From positions 152,250,058-152,314,057 of the forward strand of contig NC_133537.1 of the NCBI RefSeq assembly GCF_048544455.1: DNA of 64,000 bases, written 5' to 3'. Source of the stretch: Silene latifolia (taxonomy: Eukaryota > Streptophyta > Magnoliopsida > Caryophyllales > Caryophyllaceae). The translations under genes were made by a program, and so were the position numbers. Under the pieces are notes generated by a model. It was not told where the DNA came from, did no database searches, and saw nothing but the letters and a program-made list of their open reading frames with translations. Shown here one piece after another: positions 36,969 to 48,260 of this stretch (position 1 is the first letter of the stretch; each line of letters begins with the position of its first letter).

Positions 36969-38957
36969 CAAGCTTTGGAGGCTCCTACCCTCTTGAGGTT
37001 TGTCTACTTCTTTATTTGTTTTATCTATTTATCTTGATCATGTTTGGAGAGTCCTAGAAACATAGAGTACTAACACCTCGGCGCCATTAAGGTGTTCTTA
37101 TTTCATTGTTCCCACTTTTGAAAATCCAAAATGACAATTTAGTTTTATGCATTGCATCTTGTGTGCATGAACTACTCCCAACTTTAGGACACTAGAAATA
37201 ATGTCTATCTCGGTTTGGGGAAGTACATGCATACGCAACGGGAGGTAATCTAAATTACGCTCTCTGTCATAAACAAAAACCCATGCATCATGTAGTGTAG
37301 TATAGTATAACTTGCATTTAGTGTAGAATTCATGCATCATGTTTGCATGATTTCCCATCATTTTGACCATTGAGGACAATGCCCATATTAGTGTGGGGAT
37401 GGGGAATTCTAACTTAGCTTTTATTCAAAAATCCAAAAAAATCAAAAAATTTCGAAAAACCACAAAAATTTGAAAAATTTTAAAATCCAAAAACAAGTTC
37501 ATTTCCTTTGTAGTGTAGTCATGTATATATTGTTGTATATATATTGTGTTTGTTTTATCCTTTTTCACATTGATTGACTACGCCACATCCGAGACATGAG
37601 GATATTGAAGACCGCATGGTCTGATCTTTCCAATCTCCTTTTTCCTCTTTATGTTAATAACTATGTGGCTTTATTTTGATTGATGCGGTATAACAATGTG
37701 AACTTAGGACTTGCATTTAGTTTATATGGCATATTAGTTGGTAGAATCATTTGCATTAGGATGTTTATATGCTAGTTGCATCATGGTATGTAGTTTGCAT
37801 GTTAGAAAAATTTTGCGAAACCGTCTACTTGGGAAGCTTGACAAGTGTATATAGGCCCTAGTAGATGCTTTTTCTTCTTAAGACTTTGCTTGTTAGAATA
37901 CTTGTAAAACACCCTAGGATGTGTCTTGCTAGTATCCTTTGACCCATGGATTAAGGCCTAGTCAAGAGTACCTTGTGGTGTGATAACTCCTTGGCTACCG
38001 TTTATTCCAAGGTGACCCTTGAAAACATGCATCCATCCATCATCCATGTTCTACCACATTTTTGTCATCAAAGGGAATGGGCACAAAAAGAAATCAATTT
38101 GAGTTCAATGAAATGAAAAGTGAAAGAAAGTTTGCAAAAATTGCATCAAATGAAAAGAGGAGCAAAAATAGAACTCCTAAAGCTTCAAATATAAGGCACC
38201 CTCACTACATATGGGGTGACTTTGAAAATGTTCAAAAGAAATGCAAAGAAAAGTTGAAAGTTGTCAAGTGTTGAAATGCCAAAAATCAAAAAATAAATGG
38301 CAAGAAAGTGTTCTCAAATGTCAAATGCCACAAGAAATTGGGGGGGGGGGGGGGGGGGGAAAAACAACAAAGAAAACTCCCAAAATGAAACTCAAATATC
38401 TATTAATCCCTTTATCCATCGTATCCATTTTTGTGCATGGTAGAGAGGGGACGACCTTTCTTCTTGTCTAGGCAAGAGGAGGAATTCCGCGATCCTCCAG
38501 TGTTTCTAACACCATAAGGAGCCTACTCTTGACAAAAGCATTTAACGATTGAGGACAAAAGTACCCTAGCTTGACACAACTTGGAGGTGATTTATTGGTA
38601 TCCTTCTAGGCTTAGTAGTTTGAAGAAATTGCATCTATAAAGGAATGTGTACCCTTGAATTGCTTCCCTTGTAGATAATTTCCGCCACTTAGATGAGGAA
38701 AGTGGCTATTATTTTGTAGATGCATCCATTACTTGTTTTGTGTGCTTAATGTTTGGATGTGTAGCCATTTTGGCAAGACCCATCTTGCCTTGCAAGAAGG
38801 CATCCTACCTCATGGTTGTCTTGTTGTGAGTTGAAGGGGCGGAGTGAGACCCGCTAATTGTCTCATATCGGCTATGTTATTAGGTTAGTTTAAATAATGG
38901 TCCTAGTCTTTGTCACCTCTTTACTCGGGACGAGCAAAGGTTCGGTTTGGGGATATT
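36969..38957 (+). other. E 3' untranslated region
   Basis: No gene recognised. Notable: A-rich low-complexity block 37430-37495, GTGTGGGGATGGGGAATT (37391), a run of 20 G at 38340-38359, and a purine-rich GGTTTGGGGATA before the 3' LTR. Confidence 0.6.
38340..38359. repeat. G20 homopolymer
   Basis: Twenty consecutive G between AAATT and AAAAAC. Length is uncertain in any assembly. Confidence 0.85.
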
Positions 38958-40727
38958 TGATGTGACCATAATTAGAGCATACTTAGTCCCCGAATTAGCC
39001 TTGTTCCCATGCTTTTTAGTGCATATTTGGGTCATTTATTGTCTTTAGTTCTTTGTTTTGCATATTCTTTGAGGTTTTGTGTCCTTGGTAGGAAAGGAGA
39101 GCAAACCTTGCATTTTCATGGCAAAATGATGCTAAATTGATTGAATTCAATGACCAAGCATCAAGGAGAGACAAGATTAGAAGGCCTTTGTACATACTAT
39201 AGTAGATGGGCAATGATGAGAAAAGATCCTTGCATCCCCGAGGAAATCCTCAAGGATTTTATGAAGAAAAAGGAAGAAAAGAAGAAGGAACGAGACTGCC
39301 TAACAATCCGTGCGTCTTCCCCTGAAGACGCCCGTCCCTCACCCACAATCCGAGCGTCTTCCTCCACAAGACGCCCGGGCAGAATCTCCAGAAGACGCCC
39401 ATCTTCACCCCCTGGACGCCCGTCCAGAAGCTGCCAAATCCGCCCGTCCCGTGCTAAAGACGCCCGGATTCTCAGACAGTCTCATTTCGTCTTCTACAAG
39501 CTTCAAGGAAGGATGCACATCTTTTTCTAGAGACCGGAGTCTCCCTAAGAGACCGGCGATTCCTCAACAAGGGACTTAATCGTCATTTAAGCCCTTAGTT
39601 AACCCTAATTCATGCACCTAATCCCCACTATAAATACCCCATTAGTCTAATTAGAAGAGCATGTTCTTCTTAGCAATCTTTAGAGTAGTTAATATCAATC
39701 AAATCTCTCTTTAATCTTGTAATCAACATTTAATCAAGTTTTAATACAAGTTTTATTTCCTTAATCTCTCTCTTGTTCATCCTTTATTTTGGGTAATTGA
39801 AGATTATTTGGGTTATTATTGGGATATTGACAACCTTCCAATCAAGCATCAAGTACTTCTTTTATTCTTTGCTTTATTATTGGAATCATTAGTAGGTATA
39901 ATTCTCTTAATCCCTTTTTAATTATTGTTAATCACTTTCATTTATTCATCATGTTTCACTTTGTTGGTATGATTGACAACCTTGCTAGCATGTTCAATAT
40001 GATAATGAGTGAGTAGTTTCCTTACCTAGGGTTAATGGGTAATTAGGGAAAACCAACATGGGGAATGATTCATGCTTAAATTAATATGCTTTCATAGTTT
40101 ATTTGCTTGCTTGTTGTGATCTCAACTTATGCACATGTTATGTTTGATGAAATGCTAAGCCTATGAATCCTTGCATTTACTACCATCACCTATCTTTTCA
40201 ATGAGACTTGTAAGACATAAACCAACTCGAGTCTCATTAGACCATGCATATTGTTGAGTAGGGAAGATTAAGTCGACTTGTAGGTGTTGTACAATCTAAT
40301 CGATTCGGCTCCGGGACCCAAACTTTCCTAGGATTGTAAGATATAAACCAACTCGATCCATCACAACAATAATTGCTTGCTTATAACTTGAGAACATGTT
40401 TGTATGATCAATTCCCATGAATCCCCTATGACCCCATGACACCCTAGTGCCTTTTATCAATTGTTTACATCCCTTTTAATCCATCTTGCTTGTTTGCTTT
40501 CATTGCTATTTAGTTTAGTGATCTTCTACTTCAAACCCCAATTGTGACACCCTTAGACACCACTAGTTGCAATAGAAATCTCATCTCAATTCCCGTCCCT
40601 TGGGATCCGACATGTACTTGCCTCTTTACTAATTGTAGAGTTGTTGGTGAAGTTATAAATTGTGTTTTGGTCTAGGTGCTCCTAACGACAAGTACTGAAA
40701 ACTAAACCCCACGAGGGAACACGACCA
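38958..40727 (+). repeat. E 3' LTR (1770 bp)
   Basis: Same length as the 5' LTR with about 30 substitutions noted by eye. TATA at 39629-39636. Confidence 0.93.
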
Positions 40728-40732
40728 CTAAT

Positions 40733-41115
40733 CGGTTTGAAAAGATGTTGATAAGAGCCAACATATCCACACCATGTGGAGCAAGAAGAAAGTTGATTTG
40801 GCTTGTTGATAAGCCCAACATGGAACGGAATTTCTCCTTGTAGCACAACCGAGTCGGAGGAAGCACCGGAACACAACCCGGCCACCCACCAATGGCTCCA
40901 ACTTTTTCGGCAAGAGGACAAAGCTCGCCTTTCGGGAAAACGAAAACATGGTGTTTCGAATCCCAAAACCGAGAACATGCTTCAAGAAACGAAGGTTGCA
41001 CCTTGACTTGACGAAGCACCAACAATTGGCCAACCCCCATGCAAACGAGTTGATGCTTTTCGGGAGGCGGTAAATCCCGGCACCATTGTCGCAATGCGTT
41101 CTCAAAAGCATCCAT
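40733..41115 (-). pseudogene. A antisense ORF, N-terminal part
   Basis: Start chosen at ATG 41113-41115 (MDAFENALRQWCRDLPPP), because a TATA box lies at 41199-41206 and transcription would begin near 41170, downstream of the alternative ATG at 41181. It runs into the right edge of E; after E is discounted the frame joins 29642 exactly. No known domain beyond the Tat antisense ORF family. Confidence 0.7.
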
Positions 41116-41198
41116 GAAATATTTTTGTGGAAGAAGAAGAGGTTTTGTAGAGATGTTTTTGTGTTTCGGATGATGAAACAATGAAGCGCAAACGTCCC

Positions 41199-41275
41199 TA
41201 TTTATACAAAACGATCAGCGCATTTTTTCAGAAAAAGGGGAGAGCCGGCCTCCATCGCCAGGCTGCTCGCGCCTC
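41199..41275 (-). promoter_or_regulatory. Putative antisense promoter of A
   Basis: On the minus strand GAGGCGCGAGC (41265-41275) is followed after 58 bases by TATAAATA (41199-41206), then the antisense ORF. The LTR promoter has the same motif 55 bases from TATAAATA, in the opposite motif orientation. A second motif copy lies near 41366. Activity is inferred. Confidence 0.55.
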
Positions 41276-43779
41276 TTTAAGGCTTTTCCAGGATTCCCGC
41301 TGTTGACTTGTCTTTTTCAACATGTGCTTTCTCCTGACACCTCAAACCTCCCGCCAGGAACCTCGCGCCTCTTCGGGATAATCCAGGACATTTTGTGTTT
41401 CCTCACACTCACATTTCCTTGTTTTCGCGTTTTACGAAATCCGACACGGTTTCCATGAGGCAGCTTTAAACATACGGATTATTTTCTTTCTTTTTTTAAG
41501 GGGGGGAAGGGCTAGTCGCCCCGATCCGCGATGGATCGTTTCCATGTCAGTCGAAATTCCGAAAATTTTTCGCTTTTTCGCAATTTTCCATCAAAAATCA
41601 AAACCGAAGATTGATAACACGACATCATTTTTCTTCAAAAATTCAAGCACTCACAAATTCGAGTCTTGACCTCAAAAAATCAAATATACTCGCAAAAATC
41701 CTTTTCTAAAATCCTTTCCTGATGGTTTGAGTTTGAATTTTTCGAGTCAATTTCAATGACTTCGACGCAATTTAATTCACGACACGAGTTAATTGCTCAA
41801 ATTTTAAAATCATTTCCTTTTGAATTCCGAACGTGACGACTTGTCACGGAATTTTCAAAAGTCCTTTCAAAATTTCAAATTTTAACTTCAAGTCGTCTTG
41901 GTTAATTTTTGTTTTTTTCAATCAAATGCTTTTACGTGTTGGCGTTTATGCGTATGTGCTATTTGTTGCCTGTTTTCTACACTAACGATGCATGAACTGG
42001 TGCAAACATCAAAAGGAGAATCAAACAGCCGACAGCGCTCCTCCGAAACACAACACAAAAAAGCCAAAAATCACAAAATAAACCACAATCCAAAAACACA
42101 TATATATAAACCGCCTTACGCAAAATACATCGACAAACGTCTATCATATAGACACTGGCCTAAAACAAACGTCTATCATACAGACACTGGCCTAAAACAA
42201 ACGTCTATCATACGATAACATGGCCTAAGACAACGAACCGGGGCTATCCGCCACCTATCGAACTAAGCACTCCCTACCCTTCCGATCGGAAATGAAAGGG
42301 AGCAACATGGGAAACAGAGGAGCAACGGCGAAAGCGAAGGGAGGTTACCATGACGATAACCCCCGCTCCCGCTCCACGACAAAAAAGAAGACAGTGTCTT
42401 GCAGACTTCGGATAATGAGGAGGCCCAGAACCATGATGCGATGCACCATTCCGATACTGAACCCCACCCATTAGCCACCCTGTCTATGAGCCACAACGAA
42501 AAGGACAAGCCGACCATATCAGCCGCCTCTCCTCCTCTACGGAAGCATCCTCCACCACCGCCTCGAATACGGCAGCCTCCTCGGCCGCTACAACCCCTCC
42601 AGGATCGACTTCCTCCTCCAAAGCCTCAATGACGGACCCCATAGGTCCCAGACGATACCCTGCGGTCAAAAAGCAACAACAAAAAAACGTCAGCCGGAAT
42701 TTCGGCATTACGACGGCATGAAATGGATAAATCCAAAAACAAAAAAAACACAACCTGCAATGCAAAAACAAGGCAATCCCGCCCAAAATCCAACCAAACC
42801 AAACCATTCACAAAAAAAACACAAAAACGACTCGCCCATCTTTTCAAGCAAAAGACGAGTCAAAATCACAAAAAACAGCATTTCAAGACCCCTACAAGGT
42901 CCGCCAACAACCCAAAATACATTTCCGACACAATGGGGATTTTTCTACGGTTCAAAAAGGCAATTCACACGCTAATTTGGGCCCAAACCGGTCAAAATTT
43001 CAAAACGACCACGAAAAGGCAAACGTGATTTTATCACGCCTCAAGGTGACCTAAATTACCAATAAGGTCCAATTTAAGGCAAACTGACTCAATTCAAGCC
43101 CAAACAGGCGCTTATTTGGTCAGACGTAAGACCGTCACAAAAGGCAAAAATCCAATTTTGCCCACAAACATCCAACGAAGGTCCTTAAATGGCAAATACG
43201 GGTTTTCCCAACTACAATGCAACCTAGTGGGACCCACTACCCAAGTAAATAAACTTGGCATTGTGAAATGAGACGGTTTCTCGCCTCTCCCACGTTTTTC
43301 GAGCATAGGGAGCGGGAACGGGGACCAAAATACAAACTAAAAGCGCCCCTATACTCCTAAACAGGTTTCTAACCTAATGCAAGCATCAATTTCACTCGAA
43401 ATGGGCTCAATCAAAAACGCCCAATTCGATTTTTAGGGCAAAATTCGCCCTAATTCAATCAAGCTAAAGATCAACAAATTTAAATGGATTCAAGAGGAAA
43501 TACTTACCTTGAGATGACATTGTTGATGAAGGCAAGAATTTGAACAAGCTAGAAGGTCCAACAATGGCGGATTTAGCTTTGTTTTGTCGAAGAGAAGGAA
43601 GACGAGATTATGGTTGATATGCGGCCTGACCTCGCATCTTTTACAGAAAATAGGCAAGCCCCTTTGGTTCGCCAGGTGGCTCGCGCCTTAAGCTGTGCCT
43701 CCCCTTGCTCTTTTCAATGGATTTTGGGCTTTAGCCCAATTTCCCGTGACAAACTTCAAACTTTTATTTGACGATATTA
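41276..43779 (+). other. A 3' region, no gene
   Basis: About 2.5 kb with only short chance frames. It holds three 32-base repeats (42135-42231; AAACGTCTATCATA.AGACA and TGGCCTAAAAC) and a further GCCAGGTGGCTCGCGCC module near 43672. Otherwise nothing recognised. Confidence 0.5.
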
Positions 43780-44430
43780 AAGGTCGTCATTTTTCTCAAA
43801 AACAAATAGTGAAAATTCAAATTCACCATTTTCTAAAGCTTTAAACGACGGCACATGAACCGTCCCTCCAATCGAATAGTGAAAATTTAAATTCACTATT
43901 TTCGAGAATTTTCAAGCAAACGGCGATCAAAACCGCCAATTTCAAAAATAATGGTGAAATCAAAATTCACCATTTTCCTTCAAAATTTCAAAAATGGCGA
44001 AAATTCAAAAACCGCTATTTCTCCAAATTTTAAGCGACGGCAATTAAAACCACCATTTTCAAGATAATAGTTGGAAATTGAATTCCACTATTTTCACCAC
44101 ACATGTCAACGGCGGCACATAAACCGTCACTTCAATCAATAGTGAAGATTCCAAATTCACTACTTCCATCAAATGTCAACGGCGGCACATAAACCGTCAC
44201 TTCAATTAATAGTGAAGATTCCAAATTCACTATTTCCATCACATATCAACGGCGGCACATAAACCGTCACTTCAATCAATAGTGAAGATTCCAAATTGAC
44301 TATTTCTTTCAAATGTTAACGGCGGCATATAAACCGTCATTTCAAACGCAATAGCGATTTAAAATTTGCTATTTTCCTTCAAAATTCAAACAAACGGCGA
44401 TCAAAACCGTCACTTCAAGTTCAAAGAAGA
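43780..44430. repeat. ~70-bp tandem array in A 3' region
   Basis: Three clean 70-base units start at 44108, 44178 and 44248 (AACGGCGGCACATAAACCGT ... ATAGTGAAGATTCC), with a partial unit at 44318. Older, diverged units built on GGCGATCAAAACCG and CAAATTCACTATTTTC fill 43780-44107. Confidence 0.85.
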
Positions 44431-44632
44431 ACGACGAATGGTGAAGATGCCAAATTCACCATTCTTTCAAGTACCAGCAGGGGGCTTCCTCGCGGAACCC
44501 GCTCATTCCAAAAACAGTGATAGTGAGAATCCATACTCACTATTTCCCCAACGACATCACGAGTTCTTTACTTTCAAAACAAGCCCATTCGACGCGGCTA
44601 CTCCCATGGTCCATTAACCGACCGTACTATTT

Positions 44633-45080
44633 GGCTGGCGAGCCTTTGTCCGCAACCCTTCAAGGACACATCCCGAAGATGCCTCGGGTACATTTCCTTA
44701 CCATGGCTGGCGAGCCTTTGTCCGCAACCCTTCAAGGACACATCCCGGAGATGCCTCGGGTACATTTCCTTACCATGGCTGGCGAGCCTTTATCCGCAAC
44801 CTTTCAAGGACACATACCGAAGATGCCTCGGGTACATTTCCTTACCACGGTTGGCGAGCCTTTGTCTGCAACCGTTCAAGGACACATCCCGAAGATGCCT
44901 CGGGTACATTTCCTTACAATGGCTGGCGAGCCTTTATCCGCAACCTTTCAAGGACACATCCCGAAGATGCCTCGAGTACATTTCCTTATCATGGCTGGCG
45001 AGCCTTTGTCCGCAAGCGTGCAAGGACATATCCGAAGATGCCTCAGGTATGACTCCTTCTTATGGCTGGTGAGCCTTTGT
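44633..45080. repeat. 72-bp minisatellite in A 3' region, six units plus a partial
   Basis: Units start at 44633, 44705, 44777, 44849, 44921, 44993 and (partial) 45064. Each begins GGCTGGCGAGCCTTTGTCCG. As 72 is a multiple of three, one frame (44517-45086) is open and repeats a 24-residue peptide; that is expected from the arithmetic and does not by itself show a gene. Tandem repeats in the 3' region are known for Tat/Ogre elements. Confidence 0.95.
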
Positions 45081-45264
45081 AGGTAGTCTAACGGACTTTG
45101 AACGACCCACACGGATAGTCGACAGACTCTAAACTATTCCCGACGACAGGTCCTTGACTCGTACTCTCGATTCACCTTGGCGTCGCCCTTCCCGACGGCA
45201 GGTCCTTGGCCCGAATCTTTTCGAGCCGCCTCGACGTCGCTTGGGTCTCCAGGTTGTAATCTTC

Positions 45265-45326
45265 GATTGAACTGGGGGCTCTACTTTGACTTTCGCCATG
45301 TCCAAGCCTCAGTCAAAGTGGGGGCT
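45265..45326 (+). other. Two purine tracts before the A 3' LTR
   Basis: GAACTGGGGGCTC (about 45268) and CAAAGTGGGGGCT (45314-45326). The second abuts the LTR; the first is the form usual in Tat elements. Confidence 0.6.
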
Positions 45327-47788
45327 CAGAGATACCCGATGATCTGGGCCGAGACTCCAACAAACACCCGATGATTATCAGACTACAACATGCTTTGGAA
45401 TCGCGGCGTTTGATCGACAGTTTGTGTACAACTTTACGTCGGAAAACTTAAAACGATTTCGAAAATAAAACATTTAAAAACATTTCAAAAATACCTGGAG
45501 TGTTTAATGCACGGCGACGGGGTCGCAATGACACTAACTAGAGTCAAAACCGGCACCGGCAAAAAACCGACTCTAAAATTCAAATCCCGACTCCAACAAC
45601 GAGTCAAACCGAGTCAACCACCAAAAACAAACATTTTAAACCTTCTACCTTAAGTTTTCCCGGATTCATGAATGGTCAAGTACCAAACATGTGACTACAA
45701 AACCTAGGATAGAACAAATCATGATTGCGTTTGTTGTGAAAGCGACAACACACCTCGAAGACCCGTGACGTGGCTCGCGCCTCTTTGAGTAGCCCAGGTG
45801 GCCACGTCGCTCAAAACTCACACAACCACTCATTCTCCTATAAATACCCCTCAAATGCCACCCATTTGAGAGTTACGTGAGTATCCGCCCCCTCTTTTCT
45901 CCCTTAAAATTCTCGACTCGACTTCTTAAGTCACAACCCGACGCGTATTTACGACCTATCGATCGTAAACACGAGCCTTACACATTTTTTGGTACCGTCA
46001 TCGTGCATTAAATCACTTTACCGACCACTTCGACCACTACACCATCACTAAACTTTTAAAACACTCTTTTACTTACCAAAACGGTTTTAAACCGAGTTTT
46101 TTCCGATCAAACGAGTTGTTACACTTACGTCGGTCACTCGCCATAACCAAACATGTAAGTATGAGGGTGTAAAAATCCTCTTATATTATGTTTTCATTTG
46201 TTTCATGACTCTAACATGCTAAAACATGCATAACATGAACCAAAACATGGAATAAACGAGCCAAAACTGATTTTTGGTCTGAGGCAGAAGCCCCTTAGGT
46301 CGCCAACTAGCTCGCGCCTAAATGGGGTACTAAGACAAGAGATCAACCGTGTTTGTTCTCTTCATTTCTCTTAATCCATTTTTCATATTTGTAATCGGTT
46401 TTCACCATTTCAAGTATTTTCGAACCTTTGTTGTTTTATTTCACATGTTTTAACCATAAAGCATTTTTCACCCTTGGTTCTTCATACCATGACGGTTAAA
46501 TCCGTGTTTCGGTGATAATATTTGGTTAATGACATTTAAAAGGTATTTTAAAACCTTTTATTTCATTTCTTTACATTTTCAAACAAACATATTAGTCACC
46601 AACACAAATTCATCCTTGGTTCTACATACCATGTCGGATTTTAACCCGGGTACGATGATGAGTACCGACTAATAACATTCAAATGGAATTAAAACAATTA
46701 GTCCATAATCTTTTTCAAAACTATTCATGTCAAGTTTGACAAATCGAACCCGACACCGAATATTATCAAATAATGATGATTATTCGAGTCTAGTTCTTCA
46801 AATCAATAAATGCGGTCTAAACGACCCCTTCAAATCAAACCGGGTTCAAACACCCATTTTCAACACGTTTTATAACGTTTTCTAAAAGGTCAGAACACGG
46901 CACATAAACCGTGGGCTAACCCGCGCCTAAACATGCTCTCCATTTCTCATTTTCAAAACCAGAGGGAGGCCCCTTACACCGCCGGCTGGCTCGCGCCTCA
47001 TATAGCGGTCTGGTACAGGGCCTGTTCCCTTCCAGTATTAGTCTAGGACGATCCCTACTCCGGTTAACCCGTATATAGGACGGATCAGATGACTATTTGA
47101 TTATCCAAAACTATATTTGCAAAATGCCTTACTAAGACAAATGGATCACGTTATGCACCCTAAACCTAATACGGTAAATGGATGTTTAATTTCCGTCTTG
47201 CATGCAAATCAACCTTTAATCCAACTCGATATCTTATACTTGATACTTGGATTAAATCAACCAACTTAGAAAGCTCTCACATGTTAGGTTTAAATTATTG
47301 GATGCGCATTCATGCATTTAAACCGTTTTATCAACTTTTGCATTCAACCAACCAAGATCGATCAGTAGAGGCCGCTAAACGCGGGCGGGATCGGGTGTCT
47401 GATTAAAGGGCTTCCCAATACGTACCTTCACCTCTTACTCAGAAACTTTGGATAGTGGACGACCTTATCCAGGGCGTACGAGAGTCATTCAAGAGATAGG
47501 ATGCTAAAGAGGGACGATTTCCTTATCTTTAGTACCTATGTCAAACGCTGCTTTGTGCTTCAATTTGACCGAGGTATAAAGTGGAATTCGAACGGGTTCC
47601 AGGCATCCCACAAATGCTTGGTGGCGACTCCGAACATCTCTAATCGTTTCGAGACCCTTACCGAGACGAAACCGACCAATCTAAAACGATCCGGTCGAAA
47701 GCATCTTTTACGCCGCCGAGCGTGGCTTTCAAAGAGACCGTTGTATGTCCACAGATCGAAGTGGGCTTGCAGGTGGGCCATGTCCACA
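45327..47788 (+). repeat. A 3' LTR (2462 bp)
   Basis: Collinear with 9087-11518 apart from about 30 extra bases near 45864. The start reads CAGAGATACCC where the 5' LTR has TGTAGATACCC, so one terminus is mutated. Ends GTCCACA followed by GTGGT. Confidence 0.9.
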
Positions 47789-47793
47789 GTGGT

Positions 47794-48260
47794 GACTTGT
47801 TGAGTTTTGTTGTTGGTATTTTCATTTGAGATTGTGCGGAGGTTTTGTTAGGAAGGATGTTGAGGTTGTCTATTTTATGAGCTAGGAGGTGTTGTAATGA
47901 CTAGATGACCTTGTATTTATTGGAATAGAGTGATAAGGGGGAGGAATAAGGAGTATGGTGAATGGTTGTGATGAATTGACAGGGAATGATTGGTGAACTA
48001 GGATCATCTTAGAAGAGGGACGGTATAAGAAGGGCGAGTGAAGGAAGAGAGACGAGCTTTGGAGAATTTTGGGTCACTCACTCGCTATTTTGGAGCTTTG
48101 ATGGAAAGTGACCATGTGCCTTAGAAGATGGATGATATAAGAAGGGAGTGTGAGAGAAGTAAGGAGAATTGGGAGCATGCCCATGCGTTTTTCTTAGCCT
48201 AGCAGTGATTAGCTTTACTTTAGTTGCTCGGGACGAGCAAAGGGCTAAGTGTGGGGTGTT
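47794..48260 (+). repeat. Athila 3' internal region right of element A
   Basis: Continues the sequence interrupted at 9086. Ends CTAAGTGTGGGGTGTT, an Athila-type polypurine tract, directly before the LTR at 48261. No gene seen. Confidence 0.75.

Larger units (their letters stand above)
29643..40727 (+). mobile_element. Element E: non-autonomous Athila-type retrotransposon (gag-protease + ORF1-like, no RT/integrase)
   Basis: Two 1770-bp LTRs (29643-31412 and 38958-40727) begin TGATGTGACC and end GACCA. The flanks are CTATT (29638-29642) and CTAAT (40728-40732), a target duplication with one change. An Athila-type primer site follows the 5' LTR. The 7.5-kb interior encodes gag, protease and an ORF1/env-like protein; between protease and ORF1-like there is only about 1 kb without RT, RNase H or integrase motifs. 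By eye about 30 differences separate the LTRs (under 2%), so E moved fairly recently. Confidence 0.92.
9087..47788 (+). mobile_element. Element A: Tat/Ogre/Retand-lineage Ty3/gypsy retrotransposon with two nested insertions
   Basis: It has near-identical long LTRs (9087-11518 and 45327-47788) flanked by the duplication GTGGT at 9082-9086 and 47789-47793. Inside, in order: primer site, leader with tandem repeats, gag, protease, RT, RNase H, a second RNase H of archaeal type, integrase, a long 3' region with an antisense ORF, and minisatellites. The second RNase H and the antisense ORF are features of the Tat lineage. Without insertions B and E it would be about 19.7 kb, within the range of these giant elements. 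At least seven stops or frameshifts in gag-pol mean it is inactive. Confidence 0.9.

Noticed and set aside
36695..36996. Ser-rich and Met-rich frames overlapping the end of E ORF1-like gene
   Set aside because: They are alternate-frame shadows of the Asp/Glu-rich C-terminus.
42263..43306. Several 60-107 codon ORFs on both strands as host genes
   Set aside because: Short, overlapping, low-complexity frames in the 3' region of A with no recognisable domain.
44517..45086. 189-codon ORF of repeated 24-residue peptides as a gene
   Set aside because: A 72-bp tandem repeat keeps one frame open by arithmetic. No start context, domain or homologous neighbour supports translation.
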